Of a stretch of 64,000 bases of DNA, positions 11,236-22,325 are shown piece after piece. The notes below the pieces were generated by a model. It made no database searches. It was given only the letters and a program-made list of their open reading frames with translations, and was not told the DNA's origin. Origin of the DNA: Tetraselmis striata (taxonomy: Eukaryota > Chlorophyta > Chlorodendrophyceae > Chlorodendrales > Chlorodendraceae); the NCBI GenBank assembly GCA_006384855.1, contig VCJN01002108.1, positions 124,001 through 188,000 on the forward strand, written 5' to 3'. A program made the position numbers and the translations under genes. Every line of letters starts with the position of its first letter. Position 1 is the first letter of the stretch.

Positions 11236-12048
11236 ATGGCCGGTATCGCGCCAGCAGCAGCTCATCATGCGGCTCATTGTCTATTTTCCACTTCTTGGCG
11301 GCCGGGGCCGTGCTCTTTCGCGGTGCCGGCAACTCCTATCCAGCGTGGCGTCGCCCTGCTGCGGGGTCGGCGTCGGCGTCGGCGACTTCGGGCAGGCAGC
11401 TGCCGTGCCGAATTCGAGGACAGCGAGAAGATGCACGTCCCGAGCGACAGCTTTGGCGGCGTCAGCCCCGAGCGCAAGGCCAGTCAGCACTTGCAGGCCT
11501 TCTTCACGTTCGTGGCCGTGAAAGTGATACTCTCTCAGCTGGAGGGGGCGGCGCCCGCGAGCTCGCTGCCTTTGGAGGACGGGGGCTGTGAAGCGCGGCA
11601 CAGCGCAGCGCGAATAAGGTGCGACTACGACGACCTTACGGCCTTCTACGAGCGCCACCCGCTGCGCGACGCAGATGAATGGATGCGGCAGCTTGCGGCG
11701 CACAACAGCCTGCTGGCGCGACGGGTGATGGAAGTGCGGGTTGCGTACGCCTCTACCGACTTCGAGTGGGACAGCCTGCAGCGGCTGTCGGTGCAGGGGC
11801 TGCAAATCGGCAACGACGAGCTGATGAGGTGGTGGATGCAGAAGCAATACGGCGACAGTGGGGACAGCGGTGCGCCCTACTCCATATCTGCACCGCCTAC
11901 TAGGGGGTTTGGTATCACCACCATCACACTGACGACTCTTCAATTATGGATATGACCTGTGCTGTGTGTGTGTCACTCTTGAGCCGGTGTTGCTGTGCTG
12001 TTGCTCTTTGCTGCAGAAACGAGTCATGAGACTCCGCCAAGGTCGTGA
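11236..12048 (+). CDS. RBCX: RbcX-type Rubisco assembly chaperone, chloroplast
   Basis: Two exons, 11236-11869 and 12017-12048 (TGA), 221 residues; donor GTGCGC, acceptor TTTGCTGCAG. The ATG at 11236 has a good context (AAAAGATGG) and opens a basic, Ala/Arg-rich N-terminus of about 65 residues, a plausible chloroplast transit peptide. The core (residues 77-206) has KASQHLQAFFTFVAVKVILS, then YDDLTAFYERHPLRDADEW, then RRVMEVRVAYASTDFEWDSL, the four-helix pattern of plant type-II RbcX. The small second exon gives ETSHETPPRS, close to the ETSHVETETDK end of Arabidopsis RbcX2, which supports the intron. The family binds the C-terminal peptide of the Rubisco large subunit and helps L8 core assembly in the stroma. 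A TGTAA motif at 12401-12405 may mark the 3' end. Residues 103-130 form an unusually long inter-helix insert. Confidence 0.88.
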
Positions 12049-14614
12049 TGCCCTCCTGGGCTCCCGGCGAATCTACATCACAGCACTTGCCGACGTCGAT
12101 GAACGCATATAAACATGTGCTGGAGGAGTTTCGCGGGCGCATTGCCTGTCTAGTAGCCATCGGGTGGGCAACAGCTTGCCGCAAAGGATAACAGGTAAAG
12201 AGATATCGTGCATTCTAATACAACGAGCTTGCAGTGAGTGATTTACAAGTTATCATGGAGCAGCAGATATCATCGTTACTACTGCATCGGCGTCTGGTGC
12301 TGTCGTGTGTGCACACTCAAGCACTGGAGACCCCCCCCCCCCCCCCCCCGGCCCCCCGCATGTCCTGCAAGCGCAGTACAGCCCTTCTTGCATGTCACCA
12401 TGTAAGGCTTTGAAATGGTGGAGAACCTGGCACGAATGGTCTTTTGGCATTGAGAAACGTAATCCACACTTTGATTCAACTTGACATATACATAAAATAT
12501 TGTAATCATGCTGCTTGACCCAGTGACACCCTGTCGCCGGCATGCACACTCAGGCCACTATACCGTTGGCCGCCAATGGCTGCATTGGTCATATACCCGC
12601 GTTATTGCTACGAAGCAAGGCAGTTGCTTTTCCGCTTTTGTAGATAAAACAAAAATGCAAGCCAAACAGTGACAACAATATTTCATACCAGTAGCCATGT
12701 GCTCATAGCACTGATTAGCAGTGTCCAATGCGCAGCGAGTGGCGGCGTGTGTGGTGGTCTGCACGCCATGCGATGAAAAGGAAGTGCGCATATTTGATGC
12801 ATGTACGAAGGCCAGGCAAAGGACATGTGAGAAAAGAAATCCAATTTGCTGCCGCATGCAAGCCCTGTAGCTGCCCGCCATACCGGAATGGGCATCATAC
12901 AATATCTCTCCGACAATATAGCATATAGCGAGTGGCGTGTATCTCTCCGACGAATAAATTTACTATATCTCGGGCTTTCAAGACGCTAACCAAGTTGGAT
13001 TTGGCTTCATCATGCCAGCTACATCATGCTTGATCAAGGGCGCAAAGTGTACGGCTGACGACCAGCAGAGAACCTTCCTGTGAGACTGAGTACACTGTCC
13101 CATCATTTGCGCTCACCTAGGCAGCCTGCGCATTATAGCTATACAAGCTGTTGCCAGTGAATCACTGCCCATAGTGGAACTGGTCGGTTAAAAGAAGCGG
13201 CATGATGGTATAAATGAGGGTTGTGCATACCAGAGATTTGAGCGGCCTATGACATCACAAAATGAACTGTGACATGCGCGCGTAGTTTTCGTGTCGCTGG
13301 TACATCAGCATTTTAACAATTCAATTGAATGCCGCCAGGACAACAACAATATGGCAGTCCTGTCCCGGGGGCGAAAAAATGGCATAGTTATTAGCACAAG
13401 TCTGCTGCGCATAACTAATCACACCATAACTGTGCCAAAATATGCCCCATGGTCACACTCCTATGCCACTGCGAAACTGTTTGATAGCTTGATGTCCGTT
13501 TTCGCGTGGGCATTTGCAGATGAGCGCCAGATCTGAGGCTATATGTTAATTAATCTTAGCCTATCTCGTGCGGCTAAACACAGTAGAACTACATTACTAA
13601 CCTCAGATATTCCACAATTATGCAAGCTCGCACTTGTACATGGTTTTCGAAACTTGTTTGCGACTACATCATAACGTAACTATTTATGCTATGCCTTGTG
13701 CGTATGCTGTACGCCAGAACTTCTGAAATGGACTGAGGACACAACCCTGGTTTGAACAAGACGGCGGCGGCTGTTAACCTACTGCCATGCAGGAAACAAT
13801 CCGCAGCCGCAGGACCCCCGGGAATGCTAAAATATTGCAGCCTGCATATTTCGGGAATTACATCAGCGCCCCTCAATCGCGATAGTCGCCCAACACTGCA
13901 CTGAGGGACAGGTGGCCAAGCAGGGCAGATGGCTTTATCGGTAGCTATTGCGTGCACATCAGCAGAACCAGCAAGCCAGCAAGGTGGCAAGGTGTGCCTA
14001 ATCATGAATGTGACTATTATGCAGCGTCCAGCAGCTGGCCGGACACGTCGTATATGCGCGGTGCCAGGGCAGGGACGGGCGTTGCGCCGAGCGATTCGTC
14101 GGTGTTTGAACCGCCGAAGAGGCGACGACGCTCGCAACTTCGCATGGGTACCGGCGTTCCGGCACCGGAGTCGGCCGTCTGGTCCGCTGGTCGTGGCAGC
14201 GCGCCGTGACAGAGCGTTTATTCCCGCAAAGTACACCGGCACAACGCTTCCCTCCATGACGGGTTGGATACCCTGGACCTCTCCAATCGTCGCTTGTCAT
14301 TCGAGTTGGTCAAACCATCGCTGGCTGGCTGAGAGTGACATGGTACGGAGCTGCTGTGCGCCGGTGGGGCTGCTGCGCCGATCGGCTATTCAAATAATTT
14401 ATTCAACGGGAGGGCGGGACTGCCTGGTATGCCGAAAAGGCACTTTGGCTATGGTTACAGTTTTCTTGGGCAGGGGCCTGCTGGCAACCCGCAAGAACAG
14501 AATAAAGCACGAAGTGAGGAAGGGAGGGTCGGACGCGGGCCGCCACATGGTAGGAGCGAAGATGAAAGATGGGGATAGCAGAACCGACTAAGGAGTAAGG
14601 ATTATACTTGGGCC
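12049..14614. other. No gene recognised
   Basis: This holds the likely RbcX 3' untranslated region (to about 12425), a C-homopolymer at about 12331-12349, and a 22-bp retroposon tail at 13357-13378. Two overlapping frames of about 200 codons (13929-14591 plus, 13664-14257 minus) match nothing known and overlap on opposite strands, so I do not call either a gene. Confidence 0.45.
13357..13378 (+). mobile_element. 22-bp 5'-truncated tail of retroposon X
   Basis: The bases equal the last 17 of retroposon X plus five A residues, and are flanked by ATGGCA at 13351-13356 and 13379-13384. A 6-bp direct duplication around a bare 3' terminus is the signature of target-primed insertion that stopped almost at once. 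Confidence 0.8.
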
Positions 14615-14629
14615 AATCCTACCACATTA

Positions 14630-15783
14630 GGATCCTAATCCATGCGCGCAGCTCCTGTGGCTACTCCTTGCATGTCGCCAGTCATACATGCATGAAATAA
14701 CTGGGACGCATCAGAAAGCCCCGCCTAGTCAGCTAGCACCATGTAATTTTGCTGCTTGAATAACGTACAGGGTGCCGCCCGTGCCTAGCTTCTCAATGAG
14801 GGCCACAAGCTGGCCAGAGGCGAGTAGCTGGTTGAACCAGCTTGGCAAGCGACCTTGGAGGTACATTGAGGCCACCGCTAACACGGCGCGAACCGCTGCG
14901 GGCCCCAACGCTGGGGCACATTCGCCCACCAAGCAGCGGAGGTACTTGCTGCGCATGCCAGAGGGCCTTGTAACCACGTGCTGCTTGGGTTGCTGGTACG
15001 GCACGCGCATATCCACCGTCAGGGCGGCCGCGTCGACTGGAATATCATGCGCGGCGTCATCGATCGTGTGGCTACGCGACAGGTGCTTGTCGCGCGGCTG
15101 GGCGAGTATATGGGGTAGCAAGACCTTGTGCCCAGCTCACCCACCCCTTCCTCTCCCCCTCTTCTATCAAGGGAAACACCTCTCCCTCCATTCCACTGCT
15201 CCTTGCAGTTATTTCCTCTGGCAGCTCTCGCCTGCGGCATCTCGCTCCTTCACTCCTTCCACATTTCGGGATCCTTTGCTTTGTTCCTTTCACCGTTTCC
15301 GAGTTTTGCTCGCTGGCCCCGCACGCTGAGGCCTTCTTGGTGGAGCTCGCGAAAGCTAGCCACACACACACTAGCCCAAAAATCGGCTAGCTCTTGTCTG
15401 CGTGGCGCCGCCGTTTCTCCTTGCTCATCAACATGGCACATGCAGACAACGTTCTTGGCGGGGTCGCGGCCGCGCGCGCGGCACGTGATGGTGCTCCTGC
15501 GCCCGCGTCGCGTCGCTCGTCGGCCTGTGTTGCTATGACCCGGTGGGTCATTGGCTGCAAGCGTCCCCGCCGCGGTTGATAGCCTACCCCGGGGCGGTGG
15601 TCCCTTGGTTCCTGGCAGCTTGGCGACTTCGTGGTTCACTTGGCTTCTCCTTGGTTCTTGGCTCCCTGGCCTCATGCTCGACCTTGGCTTCAGGCTTATG
15701 TCTCTCTTTTGCTGGCACCCTTTCATAGTTGAAGTTAGTTCTGTTTGTAGTGCGCATTTGTTTAAGCCCTGATGTAATACTAA
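14630..15783 (+). mobile_element. LINE family C insertion with inverted 5' part
   Basis: The piece is bounded by a perfect 15-bp direct repeat, AATCCTACCACATTA, at 14615-14629 and 15784-15798. Its right part (about 15270-15779, plus) matches the 3' end of the LINE C copy at 40.9-41.43 kb. Its left part (about 14760-15121) reads on the minus strand as a reverse-transcriptase N-terminal region (VASMYLQGRLPSWFNQLL), related to LINE A at about 55.0 kb. One target duplication round an inverted 5' segment plus a direct 3' segment is the pattern left by twin priming, so the inverted segment probably belongs to LINE C itself. A chimeric template with LINE A is the alternative. Confidence 0.75.
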
Positions 15784-15929
15784 AATCCTACCACATTAAT
15801 TACGAGGTGAGTATGTGGGTGTGTGAGTCTGTCGCCGACTTTCGGAACGGTTCCGCAAAGATTCTGAGATATATCGATAATGTATCCGTTATAAATTCCG
15901 TAATAATTCCGCGCAGGCCAAAATAACCA

Positions 15930-16320
15930 GGGGTTGGGCTGCAGTATCTACTGCACTGCAGATTGCAGAAACTGCAGCCTGCAGTTAAGCTACTGCACTG
16001 CAGCCTGCAGTACTTCCCGAAAAGGGGTTGCAGTGCAGTTATCCAAAGTGCCCCACATATATGCCCTTGTCTGTCCCGCCCTTCCCTATAATCAAGAGTT
16101 TCAGTGCTACTGCAGTCTGCACTGCAGCCAGCACTGCAGCCTGCAGTACTGCAGCATGTTGACTGCAGCATGCACTGCAGTCTGCACTGCAGCCTGCAGT
16201 ACTATGGCATGTTGACTGCAGCCTGCACTGTAGCCTGCACTACAGCATGCATGCAGCCTGCAGTATTGCAGCCTGCATGGAGCCTGCAGTGCTGGAAAGT
16301 GGACTGCAGCCCAACCCTGA
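15930..16320. repeat. CTGCAG-rich low-complexity repeat
   Basis: Dozens of overlapping CTGCAG / CAGCCTGCA units with irregular spacing of about 10-14 bp, partly self-complementary, so single strands could fold on themselves. The unit is too short and too irregular to be a CRISPR repeat. A very GC-rich CGTCCG/CGGCCG stretch follows at about 16360-16510. Confidence 0.8.
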
Positions 16321-17398
16321 AAATAACCGTCGCGCTTACCTGCTAACTTCCGGTACGGGTACAGGTACCGGTCGGCCGGCCGTCCGGCCGCCGCCCGTCG
16401 GGCCGGTCGTCGCCCTTCGTCAGAACCGGACCCGGACGCCGAACGCCGTACAACGTCCGTCGCCGGACGACTGTCTCCGTTGCCGTCGCCGTCGCGGACA
16501 CGCGCGCTATACGGGCGCCGGCCTGGGCTATCCCGTACGAGGAGGGTTCGGAAAAGAATTACCAAACAATGTTTCATTGGATCTTTCTGATTTTAATGAT
16601 ATCGGCCAGAAGAGGTGTACCGGACATCGATTACAACCGCAAAATAGCTTAATTCCGCCCTCGGTGAGCCAACACCCGGCACGGACGCCTGTGGGTTGCG
16701 ACGAGAGCGGCGCGGGATGGGAACAATGCGCGGCGCTAATTCTATCGCTCACCGCTCACCGCTCACCATCCACCACTGCGTGTGTCCGTTGCAGCCTCGC
16801 TCATGACATAGGAACGTATAGTCGGTCCACATGGTGCAACGGTGAGAGCGCTGACGCTTCCTAAGCCTTTATGCTTATTTTAACGTAGCTATTGATGAAC
16901 TGGTAGCCGTTGCGTTACTCGCGCGCCTTGCGAGCACATATTGGACGGGATTCGCCTCGACCGTGACGTTCGATCGCACCTTTTCGAAGGATGAGACTCA
17001 AACGTTCAAATAAATGCCAAGTGACATAGCCGTGCATGTGTAAGACACAGCTGGCAGAACTCGCACGCCAACAACATGAAAAAAAACAGGTACCGACGAT
17101 CGGAGCATGTACGCGCCCGTTGCTTCGTCCTTTCGTCAGCCCAACATAATACACATCGCCTACACCCTTCCCACGAGACTGGGCAAGTGAGAACGCACTT
17201 GTCGGCGAGACTGTGTCTGACTTTCTGTAGGTGATCTCGACAGTGGCTGTCGCCTAGCGTTTTGAATAGCATAGGTGCTCTTGTATCGCGTGTATTTGTA
17301 TAATATTAAAGACTTTCGTGCTGTGTTGATTGCATCCGCATCATTAGAAACGGAAGCTCATTATTTCATGCTTGAGAGGGCCATCATAACTCATATTA

Positions 17399-17625
17399 TT
17401 CAATCGCAGTTTCTCAAATCAGTTACCATCGCAACGAAATTGTATTTTCAAGATCTTTCAGAATCCGTTCGTTATGAAGAGTTTGCGTAGGTTTAGGCAC
17501 AGGTTCATAACCTAAAAACTAATAAACCCTAAAAATACCCTTTGTATCAAACGGATTCTGAAATATCTTGAAAAGGTACAATTCCGTTACAATGGCAACT
17601 TATTTGAGAAACTGCGATTGCATGT
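17399..17625. repeat. Long imperfect inverted repeat (hairpin)
   Basis: Arms of about 72 bp (17399-17472 and 17553-17625) are about 85% complementary, with an ~80-bp spacer that contains CCTAAAAAC and CCCTAAAAAT. The arms begin with CAATCGCAGTTTCTCAAAT and its near complement. It could be a foldback element or MITE, or the foldback part of a small-RNA precursor. No transposase and no clear terminal duplication were seen. Confidence 0.7.
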
Positions 17626-17762
17626 GAATTATAAGCGATCGAAGTGATTGGCACACCTTACCCTAACCCTCATCGTACAGTGAGAAACCGCATCAACTGG
17701 TACCCTGTCACAGAAACCACATAAATCCCTTAAACGTTTAGAACCATACCAATAAGCTAGAC

Positions 17763-20490
17763 GAGGGCAGGGCCCCGGACGTGCGGCATGTGGCACTCGG
17801 GGAGGCGGAGCGGCGCGCAACGGAGCGGGCAGTGGTGGACAACATGAAGAAGGCGTACGTGTCGGTGCTGCTCCATCTCAGCTCGGCGTCGGCATTTCTG
17901 CGGGCGACTCTATGCTCATCCACGGCGTCCGCATCCATGCCCATCGCCGAGAAGCTTGGCCCACGTGCCGTCATCGTCCACACCGACCTTCGCAACGCAT
18001 ACAACGAAGCATGGCGCCGCACCATCATCCAACGCCACATCGATTGCTCTCCACTACACCATGTTATCCCTGCGCTCCTAGCATCCCTCTCCACGGATTC
18101 GTATCTGGTCGTGGACGATCGGTCCGCCCCTTTGCGGTCGGAGGACGGCGTGCAGCAGCAGAGCGCACCGTTGGCCACAACTTCCTTTTGCGTCGCGATT
18201 CACCCCGAGGTGGAGGAATGCGACAGCACGTTGGAGGTAACTGACGGGGCGGCGCGCTTCAACGCCGATGATGGATTTTTGGTGGGCCTCCTGGAGCACG
18301 TTTGGCCGGCTCTTCACGCCTTCCGCACGTCCATCAAGGCGTCCGTGGGGCTTGAGGTGCGCTTCGATAAGATGCACGCGTACAACGCGGACATGGAGGC
18401 CGCGCGGCGTGAGGCTCCGGCCGACATCGAGTGGCCCGAGCTAGATGGCCATCACGGCATCCCGGGCCTCAATAACGTGCCGCTCGGATCGTCAGAGTAT
18501 GTGCAAGCGTACATGCGCGGCAAGGCGGAGGAGCTACGAGAGGAGGCGGACGCCAGCCCGAGCAAGCTCCTATCTGCCAAGCCCAGCCGTCGGTACACCC
18601 ACACCATGCATCACCACGCATGGGCCATGCTCAAGCATTGAATGCAACACAAGGCGGGGTATTGGCTCCGCAATTGCCTCCCGTCCGAGGTGGAAGCCTT
18701 TGCGGAGTCGGTGGATGCCACAGTCCTCGCGGCGGTCGAGCGGGTTCTAGGGGTATCTTTTGATCCCTCCGCTTACGGCACCGACACCAATCCGGTGGTC
18801 ACCGATTTCCTGGCGGAGCTTTTGCACGACCCCGACCCTATGTATGGCACCGAGGTGGCTATCCTGAGCGAGGATGCAGTGGCCAGAGCGCGCACCAGGC
18901 TTCACCTCGTCCACACTCGGTTGAAGGGCGCTGGCATCCGCCGCATGGCTACCTTTCGTGACGCCGCCTTTATCGGCTGCATGAATGACAGCCTCCCAAG
19001 GTTCCTAATTTGGAACTCCGGCACCAACACCCCGCCCACCTCTGGTTTCTTTGACCCACAGCTTGGGTCCGCACTTGGCCGAGGCAGCTTCAACGCAACT
19101 TCTTGTAATCTTGTAGCCCGCCGGTATGACCACTTCCTCAACGATGCTCGTGGGTCAGGCAGCTACGCCGCGGCGGTGCGCGAGGCGTGGGGCCGCATCC
19201 AAGCGGCTACTGCTGGCCACCTCAGCGACGCAAATGCGCGCGTGATGGAGCGGGAAGCGGAGGCTGAGTCAGGCTCTCAAAAGGAGCTGACGGCCTTTCT
19301 AGACCAGGCCAACAACTCTAGGCTTCGAAATGAGGTGTGCGCTCTCCCTGCCACATGTAGGAAACGGATCTTGTTCAACTAGCTCGATGCGGCGTCGGGC
19401 ATGTGGACAGTGGCCATCCTCACCGCGCGGACGGTCATGACTCCGCATGAGCTGCGGGAGTTTGCGGCCGGGTACTTCTTTCGGCCGAGCCCGTGCTTGG
19501 CCCCGGTGATTGGGAGCCATATATCATCCTGCCCTCGACAGAGCACAACCCCGTCACTGTTGACCTATACGGCGACGCGCTCATAAACCTCCCGGCACAT
19601 GGAGACGCCCACTGGCGTGTACATCACGACGCTATCGCAGACGCCTTCCGCGATCACTATGTTCACGACCTGGATATCGATGTACCCCGGACGGTGGATG
19701 ACTTAATCCTGCAGCAAGGACCCAAGGCTCTCGGCAACACCGTGCCCAGGGATGAACTCAAGGACCTAGTGCCGGACGCAGAGCTCTCCCTTCCGGCGTT
19801 CAACGTTGTGACTGGGAGCTATGATCCCCGGAGCTTGAAACCCACGTTGCTAGAGTTCAAGACTAATATGCGGTACGGGGTCACGTACACTGCAGTGCCC
19901 CGGGCCACTGATGTGGATCGGTTTGAGCGCTCCCAATTGGGCGACATACACTGGGGGTTGGCAGCGCGAGATGCGGCGTGTCACAACACGGAGCCCGGAC
20001 AGAAGGGCCCTCTTTGAAACATCTTGGATATGTCGAAGTACACGGGCATGGTCTTCGGCACAGTGGGTGAGGTGAGCAAGGGGGTGCGCCGCACAGTGCG
20101 CGCGCGGTGGCGCATGCTTGGCTGCGGATCGGGGTGCCCTCTCATCGCGAGGCACTCGGTGCACCAGCACCCGGGCTCACCTGGAGGCGTTACTCGCAAG
20201 AGATTTCCTCAGGGGCATGAGCATGGTGGCGGCTCGAGATAGAGCGTGCTCGCTGCCTCATCCGGCGCAGATTCGTCTGCCATCCCGTTGCCGAAGCTGC
20301 ACAGCACGTCCGAGGATCACCCTCACACACACACGTGCACGCGTGGCCCGGACTCTGAACCGTGCGCGCATCACTCATCCATCCTGCCTCACGCGGGATG
20401 CGGGCCGCTTTTAGGCGGCTTGCTGTGTTGATTTTTTTGTAATACTTATAGCGGAGGTGGATTTGTTACTGACCTTGTAATTCACACCAG
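17763..20490 (+). mobile_element. LINE family A, copy A1, 5'-truncated and decayed
   Basis: Collinear with the LINE A open frame on the minus strand at 52.7-55.05 kb but in the opposite orientation. It starts inside the reverse transcriptase just before VVDNMKKAYVSVL and runs through motif A (VHTDLRNAYNEAWR), motif C (FNADDGFLVG) and the C-terminal nuclease-like part (LLEFKTNMRYG) to the family 3' end (TTGTAATTCACA followed by CCAGTAC). In-frame stops are visible at 18639-18641 and 19381-19383, and the frame changes once or more after 19400, so this copy is dead. Confidence 0.85.
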
Positions 20491-20514
20491 TACGCAGGCA
20501 TACGAATATACGAA

Positions 20515-20544
20515 TATCGCCTTCTGCTGCTAGCTCATGTAAAA
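20515..20544 (+). mobile_element. ~30-bp 5'-truncated tail of LINE B
   Basis: The sequence TATCGCCTTCTGCTGC onward equals the extreme 3' end of LINE B (about 49128-49158) and is flanked by the 9-bp duplication ATATACGAA at 20506-20514 and 20545-20553. It fixes the LINE B 3' terminus at GCTCATGTAA plus A residues. Confidence 0.82.
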
Positions 20545-20553
20545 ATATACGAA

Positions 20554-22325
20554 CGAAACATAATATACACACGCACCGCTACTTAATATATTATTGTTTG
20601 TCTTGGGCAGTGAGACAAGCGCAATGCTTCCCTATCATACACGTCTAGTATCCGTATGTTGCCGACTGCAATACAGAAATATTTGGGAAACATTTCGCCC
20701 ACTGATTTTGACCCCAGCCACCGCCAATGGCCTTGCTCAGCAGCTGCCAGCGTGGCGCGAGGGCGCGTGGCAGGCCGTCATGCACGGCTGCTCGTCGCCT
20801 TCTGTCTTATTTAGCGACTACAGGGTATATTATATTCAGCAGCACACAGCGGAAAGCGACGGGCGGGGCGCGCCAGCAGCATCAGCCCTGCGCTGCTGTT
20901 GCGGAACCCAAGGATTAAGGATTAAACAAACTCAAAAGCGGCACAAGTCGTTGCCGGCTGGGTCCACGCGATCATCCCCACCGACCTCATATTGCCGGCC
21001 GCTTGGCGAACGTGAGCCCTCGTGTCGAAGGATCTCTCTTGACTGTGTGGGGGAACTTCGCGCGCACATCTAAGCGCTCCAACCTCAGCTTCAGATACGC
21101 TTCGCAAGTTTTGGTAGGTGCCCTTGTTGGCGGTGCGGCAATGCGGCCGCAGTAGCTAGCGGCCGCAGTAGTTAGAGGCCGCATGCGCCGCGGCGCGAAG
21201 CTTCCTCGAGCAGCCTTGCAGTGATCACCGCACAGCCGCGATGCGCTCCGCTCCCTCCGGCCCCGGCACCTACCCGAGGACGCCTTTTCACACCCCCAGT
21301 TTCCCCCAGGTCCATCGCGTGACCCAGGTGTCCCGCCTGGCTCGTGTGCAAGTGATTGCTGACCCGACGACGCAGTAGCACCCCAGGCGTCGGTCGGCTC
21401 CCCGTTGGTCGGCCGCCGACCTCGTTATACGAGTGCCAGTACTACTGTTGCCAATAATCACAGGGTAGTACGAGTACTTTATGTGCACGCCTGGTCTCGC
21501 GAATAGTATATTGTAGATGGTTTATTGGGGTTTGGAACGCCGAGCGCGAAAATATATAGAATCCGCGCAGCAACGACTGCCCGACATTTACCTGTACGTG
21601 TACCGCTGCAGCACCGTACTCAATACAGTATGAAAGTACTAGTACGTCGGAACCCTTATTATTGGCGACGACTACGTAGCGCGGTGCGCGGTGGCGCCCC
21701 ACCTACCCTCTGGCGCCGTCGTTTGCACGTTCGTCCGCCGTGGCCGAATAACAGGTGGGCGTACGGACACTCCCACGTACTACAGTTTCTCGCCTCCCAC
21801 TTGTCCCCTTGGAGCCAGGATCCCGGGAAGTGGCGCGACGTCGCCGCCCATCCCAGCTTCACGCCGCAGCGCATCAGGAAGCTTACACTCAGCGCGCGAC
21901 GCGGCGGTGTGCTGTGCAGGGGCGCCCGGGCGTGGCGCGGCAGCAGCAGCGGCGAAAGTCGGTGGCGGCGGCGCGGCGCAGCACACCCAGCTCAACCGCC
22001 CCTTTGGCCGGCCGCGCGGCGGGCGCAGGAGGCGGCAGCGCGCAGATCCAGCGCCTCAGCCACCCAGGCAGACCGGCATTCCTTGCGCGACTCGTAGGGG
22101 GACGCACCGCGGCACCCGGCGTGGCACCGTCCCGGCGAACCGCCCCAGGCGTGCCACCCGTACGTGTACGGTCGGACTTCTGTACTGCTCTGGACCGTTT
22201 GGTCGGGCCGCGTTGGGACCCCGCGGCAGCCAAACACCCGCCGTCGGGGCGAATCCGAAGCGGAGCTGCGCCGTGGGAGAGGAAGGGGAGCAAGCAGGCG
22301 GACAGAGAGCATCTAGACGGTCGCC
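20554..22325. other. No gene recognised; upstream flank of the demethylase gene
   Basis: The first part holds unsupported frames. Three near-repeats of GCGGCCGCAGTAG lie at 21140-21185. From about 21690 the sequence becomes very GC-rich and open in several frames at once, as expected for a long 5' untranslated or promoter region in this genome. I see no second coding start that would add a sensible N-terminus to the gene at 22326. Confidence 0.5.

Noticed and set aside
13664-14591. Overlapping ~200-codon frames on both strands
   Set aside because: No recognisable motif, no ATG context or splice support, and opposite strands exclude each other.
15930-16320. CTGCAG repeat array considered as a CRISPR array
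   Set aside because: Units are 6-14 bp, irregular and without unique spacers; the genome is eukaryotic.
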